This document shows positions 50,298 to 63,207 of a stretch of 64,000 nt of DNA, one piece after another. Position numbers and translations under genes: made by a program. Below the pieces are notes generated by a model. It was not told where the DNA came from. It was given only the letters and a program-made list of their open reading frames with translations, and did no database searches. The stretch spans positions 868,001 to 932,000 of the forward strand of contig JANJXV010000129.1 of NCBI GenBank assembly GCA_024803745.1, written 5' to 3'. The DNA is from Megascapheus bottae. Its lineage: Eukaryota > Chordata > Mammalia > Rodentia > Geomyidae. The first letter of the stretch is position 1. Every line of letters starts with the position of its first letter.

Positions 50298-51481
50298 ATG
50301 GGCAGAACAAGACACTCAAGAAAAATGTCAAATCAAGAAACAACATCCCCCACCCAATGTAAACAGACAATGGAAGAGTCACTGGCAAACCTAGAGGAGA
50401 GTCTTCCAATTGCTTCACAAATGCAATTGATAAACATCATTAATGAAAAATGTGAAAATATAAAGAAAGAGATAATGGAGGAAGACATACCTGAACAAGA
50501 GGAAAGCAAAAACAAGGTGATAAGTGAAAAAGAAGAAGCCATAAAGGAGGCCATAATAAAGGTTTTTCAAAGAAAGATGGATGAATTCAAAGAATCCACA
50601 AATAAAAACGTGACCAAACTCCAGCAAATGTCCAAAGAAAATAAAGCTACTGAGCTAACCACTCAAAAGGAAATCAAGGAGATAAAGAAATCCATACATG
50701 ATCTAAAACAAGGGATGCAAGGCATCAAAAGTGAGCAATTAGAAGCAAGGGAGATGAAAAATAAAGTAGATAGCTTTGATAGCAGGTTAGACATTGCAGA
50801 GGAGAGAATTTCCGTGGCTGAAGATAATTTAGGTATTATAAAGAACAGAAAATGAGTCAATCCAAATCTAGGAAATATGAGAGAGCGCTTCAGGAGGTCC
50901 AAGATACAATTAGGAAGCCTAATTTAAGGCTAGTTGGTATTGAGGAGGGCGTGGAGAAAGAGGTCAATGGTACTGGAAATATACTTCAGGGAATCATCTC
51001 AGAGAATTTCCCAAATATCCAGAAGGGCAGGCCCATCCAGATACGAGAAGCTTTTAGAACCCCAAACAGACCTGACCAGAAGAGAACATCCCACCGCCAC
51101 ATTGTGATTCGAACTGGATCAATAGAAACGAAAGGAAAGATCCTAAAGGCAGCCAGGGAAAAGGGATCAGTAACCTACAAAGGCAAACCAATCAGAATAA
51201 CCCCAGATTTCTCAGCAGAGACCATGCAAGCACGAAGTGACTGGAAGCATATATGTCATGCCCTTATATCAAATAACTACCAACCAAGAATACTGTAGCC
51301 AGCTAAGCTCTCATTCATAACTGAGGGAAAAATAAAAACATTCCATTCCAGGGAAAAGCTGCAACAATATGTCGAAACAAAACCAACACTACAGAGAATT
51401 CTCAAAGATGCTCTATACATAGAAAACCAAAATAAATGCAATATAGGGAAAGAAATGGCACCTAAACAGCATACCATCTAA
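50298..51481 (+). pseudogene. L1 ORF1, array copy B, disrupted
   Basis: Identical in layout to copy A: N-terminal frame 50298-50855, overlapping restart at ATG 50852, stop TAG at 51296-51298, remnant C-terminus to 51481. By eye it is indistinguishable from copy C at 57720, while copy A carries private differences (for example Ala for Asp in the EE(A/D)IPEQEE stretch). Confidence 0.88.
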
Positions 51482-51529
51482 GGACCACAAGAACTGTCAA
51501 GACACAGGCCCTACTAAAAGCTTTTAAAA

Positions 51530-54500
51530 ATGGTAGGAACTAATAAATATCTCTCAATCCTAACTCTCAATATCAATGGACTTAACTCTCCAATTAAACG
51601 GCATAGGTTGTCTAGTTGGATCAAAAAGCAAGAGCCATCGTTCTGCTGACTTCGAGAGACACATCTTACCCAAAAACAATCATCTTTTGAAAGGGAGAGG
51701 TTGGAATAAACTCTATCAAGCTAACTGCCCCCATAAACAGGCTAGAGTTGCCATCCTCATATCAGATACAATAGACTTCAAACTAAAATTAGTAAGAAAA
51801 GACAAAGAAGGTTACTACATACTACTAAAGGGATCTTTCCTCCCGGAAGACATAACAATCCTAAATATTTACACACCCAATCCCGGAGCTCCAAACTTCA
51901 TCAAGCAAACTTTACTTACTCTGAAACCACACATAGATCGAAACACAGTGATTGTTGGTGAGTTTAACATACCACTCTCACCTATGGACAGATCAACAAG
52001 GCAAAAACTCAACAGAGAAACCTTAGAACTGAACAACTATATAGACCAACTAGATCTAACAGACATCTGCAGAATATTCCACCCAGTAACACCACAATAT
52101 ACGTTTTTCTCAGCAGCACATGGAACATTTTCCAAAATAGACCACATCTTAGGCCATAAAGCAAACCTGGACAGATTCAGAAACACTGAAATTATTCCAT
52201 GCACACTCTCAGACCATAAAGGCATCAAATTGGAGCTGAACACACATCTCCACCAAAGAAAACCCTGTAACTCATGGAGACTGAACCACACATTGTTGAA
52301 CCAAAAACAATGGGTAATCGAAGAGATCAGAACAGATATCCAACTGTTTATGAAATTTAACAATATGGAGCACACAAATATCAACTCCTTAGGGACACAA
52401 CAAAGGCAGTACTCAGAGGAAAATTTATAGCGTGGAGTGCCTACAACAGCAAGTTGGAAAAATGGCAAACCAACTAGTTAATGTCTCACCTTAACCTCCT
52501 GGAAAAAGAGCAACAAACCAACCCTAAACCCATTAGGAGAAAGCAAATTATTAAAATCAAAGCAGAATTAAATGATTTGGAATAAAAAAAAACTATAGAA
52601 AGAATCAACAAAACAAGGAGTTGGTTCTTGAAAGAATTAACAAAATTGACAAGCCCTTAGCAAATCTTACCAAAAAAAGAAGAGAGCATATTGAAATAAA
52701 CAAAATCGCAGATGAAAATGGTAATATCACGACAGAAATTACCAAGATCCAGAATATCATGAGGGAATACTTCTCAAACCTTTACGCCAACAAATTTGAG
52801 AATCTAGAAGAAATGGATGAATTCCTAGACAATATTAACATACACACACTGAACCAAGAAGAGCTAACCCAACTCAACAGGCCTATTTCAAGCTCTGAAA
52901 TAGAAATGGAAATTAGACAACTTCCACTTAAAAGGAGCCCAGGGCCAGATGGATTCACAGCTGAATTCTATAAGGTCTTCAAAGCAGCGCTCACACCAAT
53001 ACTCCTCAAGCTCTTCAACGAAATTGAAAATGAAGGTTCTTTACTAAACTGATTCTGTGAAGCCAGTACATCCCTCATCCCCAAACCAGACAGAGATTCA
53101 TCAAAGAAAGAGATCTATAGACCCATTTCTTTGATGAACATCGATGCAAAACTTCTCAACAAAATACTGGCCAACCGTCTACAACAACTCATCAAAAAAA
53201 AATACACTATGATCAAACTGGATACATCACAGGGAGGCAAAGCTGGTTCAACATACACAAATCAATTAATATAATTCAACACATCAACAGGAGCAGGGAT
53301 AAAATCACATGATTGTCTCAATAAATGCGGAAAAGGCATTTGACAAGATCCAAAACCCCTTTATGTAAAAAGATGTGGAGAAACTAGGAATCCATGGAAC
53401 ATTTCTCAATGTAATAAAGGCTGTGTATGAGAAACCCACTGCTAGAATTATACTTAATGGTGAAAATCTAAAGCCATTCCCTCTAAAATCAGGAACGAGA
53501 CAAGGATGCCCACTCTCTCCACTCCTTTTTAACATAGTACTAGAATTCCTAGGCAGTGCAATATGGCAAGAAGCAAGCATAAAGGGGATCCAAGTAGGGA
53601 AAGAGGAAATAAAACTATCCCTCTTTGCAGATGACATGATTCTGTAATTAAAGAATCGTATAGACTCTACTCCCAAGCTCCTTGAGCTGATTCAAAGCTT
53701 TGGAAGGGTAGCAGGCCATAAAATCAACCCTCACAAATCAACTGCCTTACTTTCCGCCAACACTGAGAGGAACGAGGCAATAATCAGGAAAGAAAATCCT
53801 TTCACAATAGCCTCAAAGAAAATAAAGTACCTAGCAATTAGCTTAACTAAGAATGTAAAGGACCGTTTAGATGAAAACTTTAAAACCCTAAAAAAGGAAA
53901 TTAAAGCAGAACTAAGGAAATGGAAAAACCTCCCATGCTCCTGGATTGGAAGAATCAACATTGTGAAAATGACAATCTTGCCAAGGGCTATCTACAAATT
54001 CAATGCAATACCCATCAACATCCCAATGTCATTCTTTAAAGACATAGAAGAGGCAATTCAAAATTTCATATGGAATAATAAAAGACCCCGTATAGCAAAA
54101 ACACTTCTTAGCAGAAAGAACAGCGCTGGAGGAATTTCAATTCCAAACTTAAGGCTCTATTACAGAGCTATAATTCTCAAAACAGCTTGGTACTGGCACA
54201 AGAACAGGCCTGAAGTCCAATGGAGTAGAACTGCGGACCCAGATATTAAACCACAGAACTATGGCCACCTAATCTTTGACCAGGGAGCCAAAAAAATAGA
54301 ATGGAAGAAAGATAGCCTCTTCAACAAGTTGTGCTGGCAGAACTGGTTAAACACCTGCAGAAAACTAAAGTTGGATCCTTCTTTGTCACCTTGCACTAGA
54401 ATTAACTCCAAATGGATCAAAGACGTGGAGGTAAAAGCTGACACACTGAAAAGTTTACAGGAAGGAATAGGAGATACACTAGGCCTCCTTGGTACAGGTC

Positions 54501-55372
54501 GAAACTTTCTTAATAAGGACCAAGAATCACAACAAATCAGAGAAAGGCTGGATAAGTGGGACTGCATTAAACTGCAGAGCTTTTGTATGGCAACGGATAT
54601 AGCTAGTAAACTAATCAGGAAGCCTACAGAGTGGGAGAAGATCTTCACCACCCAAACAACGGAACAAGGCCTCATATCTAAAATATATCAACAACTCAAA
54701 AAATTGAATCACTCCAAAACTAACCTCCAAAGTAACACCCATCCCATTACAAAATGGGCCAAAGACTTAAAGAGAGTCTTCTCTGAAGAAGAAACAAAAA
54801 TGGCCTATAGACACATGAAGAAATGCTCAACATCTCTGGTCATAAAAGAAATGCAAATCAAAACAAGTCTAAGATTCTACCTAACTCCAGTTAGAATGGC
54901 CAGGATCAGGAAAACGAATGACAACAGATGCTGGAGGGGATGTGGTCAGGAGGGATCACTACTACACTGTTGGTGGGAGTGCAAACTCGTTCAACCACTA
55001 TGGAAAGCAGTGCGGCAGTGCCTCAAAACGCTAAACATACAACTCCCCTATGACCCACCAATTCCACTACTTGGCATTTACCCAACAATCCAGAAACAAG
55101 GGCCTACTAAACCCACTAGCACAACAATGTTCATTGCATCACTATTCACCATAGCATAGATATGGAACCAAACCAGATGTCCCTCAGTTGATGAGTGGAA
55201 CAACAAGTTGTGGTATTTGTACACAATGGAATTCTATGCTGCTGTCAGAAAGAATGACATCGCCCCATTTGTTAGGAAATGGAAAGACTTAGAACAAATC
55301 ATATTAAGTGAAGTAAGCCAGACTCAAAGGAACTTAGGCTCAGTGGTTTCCCTCATTCGTCATAATCAGTAG
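51530..55372 (+). pseudogene. L1 ORF2, array copy B, disrupted
   Basis: It shares with copy A the TGA near the start (51647), Glu in GEFN (51960), the stop before FCEA (53050), the A-run frameshift, Asn in motif A (53324) and the TAA after FADDMIL (53645). It carries one private replacement, Lys to Met near 52366 (ATG where A and C have AAG). The endonuclease frame is open 51576-52430 and the C-terminal frame 53963-55159. Confidence 0.9.
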
Positions 55373-55785
55373 AAACCTTGGGCTCTACTAGCAGAGATTG
55401 TCAATAGAGCAAAAGGCCATATATAAGGCCATATAATGTGAAGCTAATTGAAAAGACCTCCAGGATATTGACACAAAAGCCATATAATGAATGATTGTTG
55501 TCCTTAATGTACTATGTTGTCTCTCATCTCGCTTGCTGTCCCTTGGTTATCCCATATTGGTATAGTATCTCACTTTGTTATCTGATATATTGAATTTATT
55601 TGTATTTGGATATTTGAAATTTGATAGGGAAAGGGGGAAAACCAAGATGGGTGGGGGGTGTGGGGTTGGAGGGAAATGGGTACCAAGACATGTGAAAGGG
55701 TATCAAAGTATGTGAAATAATGCACCTTCTATCTGGCAAATATGAGATAACCCTTTTACTAATTACAATAAAAAATGAAAAAAAA

Positions 55786-57162
55786 AGAAAGTTGTAGTGT
55801 GTGGGGAGGATGATGGGGTCAAATACATTTCTTCTTAGAAATTTACCTCATCTGGTTGCCCTGGATTTTCCTGGCCATCTTCTTAGAGAAAGTTCTGTTA
55901 TACACGGATTTGTGGCTTGGCAATGATCTAGCATGTACATCTTCGAGTAAGACATCCACAACTTCCATGCCTGAGACTCGAGTTTCCTGACCTTTGGCAA
56001 CAGCACAGCAACATCTTTTTTCCTCCTGAGCCACAGGCCAAGTGAGCTGGCTTGAGCTGGTTGTTAGTTACAGTGGCTTGGTTACCAGGGTTCCATATTC
56101 TGTTCCACTGTGAGGGAGGCAGGGTCACCTTTCAGGGCCCAATGACCAAACATCCTTGCTCACAAAAGACCTCACCAAAGACATACTGGAGGCTGAATCT
56201 CTCCTCCAGTCTCACAATATACAAGTGGATGTAGTATACAGCACACCTTATTTGTCCAATCCCAATGTCTTCCACTAGGCCCAACTACCAGTCTGGTCTC
56301 AGGCTCAAGGAGCCTTTCTTAGGTAAGATCCAAACTTAAGGGTCAATATTGCCCTCATCCTTTACAAAACATTTGCTTCACAGTGCCTTCTCTGCCTGCA
56401 TTTTGCCCCTTGTCGAATTTTTTTTGTTTTTGCTAGTCTTGGGACTTGACCTCAGAGTGTGAACATTGTTCTTGGGCTTTCTTTAGGCTTTAGCTGTCCC
56501 ACCGAGCCACAGCACCACTTGCAGCGTTTTCTATGTATGTGGTAATGAGGAATCAAACCTGAGGCTTACTGCTTGGTAGCCAAGGACTCTCCCACTAGGT
56601 CAAACACACAGGGCATCTTGCACATATTTTTGACGTCAATCTACTAGGATATTATTAGGTTTCTGTATCCTAATCAATTTTTTCCTGATGATTAGCTTTG
56701 CTGTCATGTGTAAAAAATGCAAGAGGGAAAAACACAGAAGAATTAGTGAAATTAAAAAAAAGCATTAGACACAGTTAAGTGTTCATTCTTTGTAGGAGAA
56801 AGGATATTTGGATATGATGATGATGATGATGACTTTATAATTACTATGTCAGGGTTGAGAGTTTGGCATAGTGGTAGAGTGCTTGCCTAGCATCCATGAA
56901 GATCTGGGTTTGATTGCTCAGTACCACATAGATAGAAAATCTAGATGTGGCACTGTGGCTCAAGTGGCAGAGGGCTAGACTTGAGAAAACCCGAGGACAG
57001 TGCTCAGGCCCTGAATTCAAGCCCCAAGACTGGCAGAAAGATAAAAGAGAATAAAAATGCTTTTTACGAGCTAATTCACTCACAGCATTTGCTTCTGAAA
57101 TCTTCGCTTCTGCATCTTGTGAAATAGCCCTTTCCCTCAACGTAGACAAGAAAAACAGATCC
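55786..57162 (-). pseudogene. Inverted RALGDS-like first-exon piece E4
   Basis: By eye the same as E3 base for base at a 7422 spacing, including the 'tatacacggattt' variant. Exon ATG at 56014-56012, stop at 55928. SINEs at 56427-56607 (-) and 56854-57034 (+). Confidence 0.7.
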
Positions 57163-57719
57163 ATCCCATGGTCCACTGTGAGGCCACTGGTTGGGCTAAG
57201 AGCTAGTCGTGCAGCAACACATAAGTTTTATTCTAATACTTTCCAAACTTTGTACTCAAATATGCTACCTACTTACCAACTTAGGTCAGTCATCCTCATG
57301 CTATAACTTTTCTTCATTACTACAATATTCTTACACTCCTACGTTAATCCTCTTGCACCTCCTTGACCTCTCTCATTCTTTTTTTCTATCTCTGGACCTC
57401 TGCTCGTCTTTCAACCCTTATACTGCACGGATCTACACTTGATGGCTGTTGAGCAATATTGTATATGTAGGTGGTTAATTATTCTCTAGGCTCAGAGGGA
57501 CTTAAAGACAATAGAGATTGGATTGAGAGGCTTATTGTTTTGGGTATAAATCGCTAATCAGTGGTTGTATTAGGCTGGTCTGTAAGTGCACAAAAAGAAA
57601 GAGTGATAATACCAATCAAAACTTGTGAACATCTAGTGTCTGCCAGCTACAGAGGTCTAGGTTGGTTATATCTGAAAAACTATAATCGTATTTAGTAGTA
57701 AAATTGCTCCCATTTTCAA

Positions 57720-58903
57720 ATGGGCAGAACAAGACACTCAAGAAAAATGTCAAATCAAGAAACAACATCCCCCACCCAATGTAAACAGACAATGGAAGAG
57801 TCACTGGCAAACCTAGAGGAGAGTCTTCCAATTGCTTCACAAATGCAATTGATAAACATCATTAATGAAAAATGTGAAAATATAAAGAAAGAGATAATGG
57901 AGGAAGACATACCTGAACAAGAGGAAAGCAAAAACAAGGTGATAAGTGAAAAAGAAGAAGCCATAAAGGAGGCCATAATAAAGGTTTTTCAAAGAAAGAT
58001 GGATGAATTCAAAGAATCCACAAATAAAAACGTGACCAAACTCCAGCAAATGTCCAAAGAAAATAAAGCTACTGAGCTAACCACTCAAAAGGAAATCAAG
58101 GAGATAAAGAAATCCATACATGATCTAAAACAAGGGATGCAAGGCATCAAAAGTGAGCAATTAGAAGCAAGGGAGATGAAAAATAAAGTAGATAGCTTTG
58201 ATAGCAGGTTAGACATTGCAGAGGAGAGAATTTCCGTGGCTGAAGATAATTTAGGTATTATAAAGAACAGAAAATGAGTCAATCCAAATCTAGGAAATAT
58301 GAGAGAGCGCTTCAGGAGGTCCAAGATACAATTAGGAAGCCTAATTTAAGGCTAGTTGGTATTGAGGAGGGCGTGGAGAAAGAGGTCAATGGTACTGGAA
58401 ATATACTTCAGGGAATCATCTCAGAGAATTTCCCAAATATCCAGAAGGGCAGGCCCATCCAGATACGAGAAGCTTTTAGAACCCCAAACAGACCTGACCA
58501 GAAGAGAACATCCCACCGCCACATTGTGATTCGAACTGGATCAATAGAAACGAAAGGAAAGATCCTAAAGGCAGCCAGGGAAAAGGGATCAGTAACCTAC
58601 AAAGGCAAACCAATCAGAATAACCCCAGATTTCTCAGCAGAGACCATGCAAGCACGAAGTGACTGGAAGCATATATGTCATGCCCTTATATCAAATAACT
58701 ACCAACCAAGAATACTGTAGCCAGCTAAGCTCTCATTCATAACTGAGGGAAAAATAAAAACATTCCATTCCAGGGAAAAGCTGCAACAATATGTCGAAAC
58801 AAAACCAACACTACAGAGAATTCTCAAAGATGCTCTATACATAGAAAACCAAAATAAATGCAATATAGGGAAAGAAATGGCACCTAAACAGCATACCATC
58901 TAA
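57720..58903 (+). pseudogene. L1 ORF1, array copy C, disrupted
   Basis: N-terminal frame 57720-58277, restart with ATGA overlap at 58274, TAG at 58718-58720, remnant to 58903. It carries the same two breaks as copies A and B. Confidence 0.88.
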
Positions 58904-58951
58904 GGACCACAAGAACTGTCAAGACACAGGCCCTACTAAAAGCTTTTAAAA

Positions 58952-61900
58952 ATGGTAGGAACTAATAAATATCTCTCAATCCTAACTCTCAATATCAATG
59001 GACTTAACTCTCCAATTAAACGGCATAGGTTGTCTAGTTGGATCAAAAAGCAAGAGCCATCGTTCTGCTGACTTCGAGAGACACATCTTACCCAAAAACA
59101 ATCATCTTTTGAAAGGGAGAGGTTGGAATAAACTCTATCAAGCTAACTGCCCCCATAAACAGGCTAGAGTTGCCATCCTCATATCAGATACAATAGACTT
59201 CAAACTAAAATTAGTAAGAAAAGACAAAGAAGGTTACTACATACTACTAAAGGGATCTTTCCTCCCGGAAGACATAACAATCCTAAATATTTACACACCC
59301 AATCCCGGAGCTCCAAACTTCATCAAGCAAACTTTACTTACTCTGAAACCACACATAGATCGAAACACAGTGATTGTTGGTGAGTTTAACATACCACTCT
59401 CACCTATGGACAGATCAACAAGGCAAAAACTCAACAGAGAAACCTTAGAACTGAACAACTATATAGACCAACTAGATCTAACAGACATCTGCAGAATATT
59501 CCACCCAGTAACACCACAATATACGTTTTTCTCAGCAGCACATGGAACATTTTCCAAAATAGACCACATCTTAGGCCATAAAGCAAACCTGGACAGATTC
59601 AGAAACACTGAAATTATTCCATGCACACTCTCAGACCATAAAGGCATCAAATTGGAGCTGAACACACATCTCCACCAAAGAAAACCCTGTAACTCATGGA
59701 GACTGAACCACACATTGTTGAACCAAAAACAATGGGTAATCGAAGAGATCAGAACAGATATCCAACTGTTTATGAAATTTAACAATAAGGAGCACACAAA
59801 TATCAACTCCTTAGGGACACAACAAAGGCAGTACTCAGAGGAAAATTTATAGCGTGGAGTGCCTACAACAGCAAGTTGGAAAAATGGCAAACCAACTAGT
59901 TAATGTCTCACCTTAACCTCCTGGAAAAAGAGCAACAAACCAACCCTAAACCCATTAGGAGAAAGCAAATTATTAAAATCAAAGCAGAATTAAATGATTT
60001 GGAATAAAAAAAAACTATAGAAAGAATCAACAAAACAAGGAGTTGGTTCTTGAAAGAATTAACAAAATTGACAAGCCCTTAGCAAATCTTACCAAAAAAA
60101 GAAGAGAGCATATTGAAATAAACAAAATCGCAGATGAAAATGGTAATATCACGACAGAAATTACCAAGATCCAGAATATCATGAGGGAATACTTCTCAAA
60201 CCTTTACGCCAACAAATTTGAGAATCTAGAAGAAATGGATGAATTCCTAGACAATATTAACATACACACACTGAACCAAGAAGAGCTAACCCAACTCAAC
60301 AGGCCTATTTCAAGCTCTGAAATAGAAATGGAAATTAGACAACTTCCACTTAAAAAGAGCCCAGGGCCAGATGGATTCACAGCTGAATTCTATAAGGTCT
60401 TCAAAGCAGAGCTCACACCAATACTCCTCAAGCTCTTCAACGAAATTGAAAATGAAGGTTCTTTACTAAACTGATTCTGTGAAGCCAGTATATCCCTCAT
60501 CCCCAAACCAGACAGAGATTCATCAAAGAAAGAGATCTATAGACCCATTTCTTTGATGAACATCGATGCAAAATTTCTCAACAAAATACTGGCCAACCGT
60601 CTACAACAACTCATCAAAAAAAATAACCACTATGATCAAACTGGATACATCACAGGGAGGCAAAGCTGGTTCAACATACACAAATCAATTAATATAATTC
60701 AACACATCAACAGGAGCAGGGATAAAATCACATGATTGTCTCAATAGATGCGGAAAAGGCATTTGACAAGATCCAAAACCCCTTTATGTAAAAAGATGTG
60801 GAGAAACTAGGAATCCATGGAACATTTCTCAATGTAATAAAGGCTGTGTATGAGAAACCCACTGCTAGTATTATACTTAATGGTGAAAATCTAAAGCCAT
60901 TCCCTCTAAAATCAGGAACGAGACAAGGATGCCCACTCTCTCCACTCCTTTTTAACATAGTACTAGAATTCCTAGGCAGTGCAATATGGCAAGAAGCAAG
61001 CATAAAGGGGATCCAAGTAGGGAAAGAGGAAATAAAACTATCCCTCTTTGCAGATGACATGATTCTGTATTTAAAGTATCCTATAGACTCTACTCCCAAG
61101 CTCCTTGAGCTGATTCAAAGCTTTGGAAGGGTAGCAGGCCATAAAATCAACCCTCACAAATCAACTGCCTTACTTTACGCCAACACTGAGAGGAACGAGG
61201 CAATAATCAGGAAAGAAAATCCTTTCACAATAGCCTCAAAGAAAATAAAGTACCTAGCAATTAGCTTAACTAAGAATGTAAAGGACCGTTTAGATGAAAA
61301 CATTAAAACCCTAAAAAAGGAAATTAAAGCAGAACTAAGGAAATGGAAAAACCTCCCATGCTCCTGGATTGGAAGAATCAACGTTGTGAAAATGACAACC
61401 TTGCCAAGGGCTATCTACAAATTCAATGTAATACCCATCAACATCCCAATGTCATTCTTTAAAGACATAGAAGAGGCAATTCAAAATTTCATATGGAATA
61501 ATAAAAGACCCCGTATAGAAAAACACTTCTTAGCAGAAAGAACAGCGCTGGAGGAATTTCAATTCCAAACTTAAGGCTCTATTACAGAGCTATAATTCTC
61601 AAAACAGCTTGGTACTGGCACAAGAACAGGCCTGAAGTCCAATGGAGTAGAACTGCGGACCCAGATATTAAACCACAGACCTATGGCCACCTAATCTTTG
61701 ACCAGGGAGCCAAAAAAATAGAATGGAAGAAAGATAGCCTCTTCAACAAGTTGTGCTGGCAGAACTGGTTAAACACCTGCAGAAAACTAAAGTTGGATCC
61801 TTCTTTGTCACCTTGCACTAGAATTAACTCCAAATGGATCAAAGACGTGGAGGTAAAAGCTGACACACTGAAAAGTTTACAGGAAGGAATAGGAGATACA

Positions 61901-62794
61901 CTAGGCCTCCTTGGTACAGGTCGAAACTTTCTTAATAAGGACCAAGAATCACAACAAATCAGAGAAAGGCTGGATAAGTGGGACTGCATTAAACTGCAGA
62001 GCTTTTGTATGGCAACGGATATAGCTAGTAAACTAATCAGGAAGCCTACAGAGTGGGAGAAGATCTTCACCACCCAAACAACGGAACAAGGCCTCATATC
62101 TAAAATATATCGACAACTCAAAAAATTGAATCACTCCAAAACTAACCTCCAAAGTAACACCCATCCCATTACAAAATGGGCCAAAGACTTAAAGAGAGTC
62201 TTCTCTGAAGAAGAAACAAAAATGGCCTATAGACACATGAAGAAATGCTCAACATCTCTGGTCATAAAAGAAATGCAAATCAAAACAAGTCTAAGATTCC
62301 ACCTAACTCCAGTTAGAATGGCCAGGATCAGGAAAACGAATGACAACAGATGCTGGAGGGGATGTGGTCAGGAGGGATCACTACTACACTGTTGGTGGGA
62401 GTGCAAACTCGTTCAACCACTATGGAAAGCAGTGCGGCAGTGCCTCAAAACGCTAAACATACAACTCCCCTATGACCCAGCAATTCCAGTACTTGGCATT
62501 TACCCAACAATCCAGAAACAAGGGCATACTAAACCCACTAGCACAACAATGTTCATTGCAGCACTATTCACCATAGCAAAGATATGGAACCAACCCAGAT
62601 GTCCCTCAGTTGATGAGTGGATCAACAAGTTGTGGTATTTGTACACAATGGAATTCTATGCTGCTGTCAGAAAGAATGACATCGCCCCATTTGTTAGGAA
62701 ATGGAAAGACTTAGAACAAATCATATTAAGTGAAGTAAGCCAGACTCAAAGGAACTTAGGCTCAGTGGTTTCCCTCATTCGTCATAATCAGTAG
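58952..62794 (+). pseudogene. L1 ORF2, array copy C, disrupted
   Basis: It shares the TGA at 59069, Glu in GEFN (59382) and the stop at 60472. Differences from A and B: the A run near 60620 keeps frame (60553-60735 is open), motif A is SIDAEKAFDK with Asp at 60747, and the frame runs through FADD to 61574 without the TAA. It has a private 1-base loss near 61519 and then a long open C-terminal frame 61751-62794 ending at the natural stop. Shared stops still prevent a full protein. Confidence 0.9.
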
Positions 62795-63207
62795 AAACCT
62801 TGGGCTCTACTAGCAGAGATTGGCAATAGAGAAAAAGGCCATATATAAGGCCATATAATGTGAAGCTAATTGAAAGGACCTCCAGGATATTGACACAAAA
62901 GCCATATAATGAATGATTGTTGTCCTTAATGTACTATGTTGTCTCTCATCTCGCTTGCTGTCCCTTGGTTATCCCATATTGGTATAGTATCTCACTTTGT
63001 TATCTGATATATTTAATTTATTTGTATTTGGATATTTGAAATTTGATAGGGAAGGGGGGAAAACCAAGACGGGTGGGGGGTGTGGGGTTGGAGGGAAATG
63101 GGTACCAAGACATGTGAAAGGGTATCAAAGTATGTGAAATAATGCACCTTCTATCTGGCAAATGTCATCTAACCCTTTTACTAATTACAATAAAAAACTG
63201 AAAAAAA

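Larger units (their letters stand above)
49742..55785 (+). mobile_element. Full-length L1, array copy B (recombinant)
   Basis: The same 6.0 kb layout: 5' UTR 49742-50297, ORF1 50298-51481, ORF2 51530-55372, 3' UTR and tail to about 55785. Marker bases place its 5' part with copy C and its 3' part with copy A, which makes it a hybrid produced by unequal crossing over. Confidence 0.9.
57164..63207 (+). mobile_element. Full-length L1, array copy C
   Basis: 5' UTR 57164-57719, ORF1 57720-58903, ORF2 58952-62794, 3' UTR with G-rich tract (63071-63097) and tail ending near 63207. Its 3' half is the least damaged of the three, keeping the Asp of reverse transcriptase motif A and lacking the stop after FADD. 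Confidence 0.9.
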
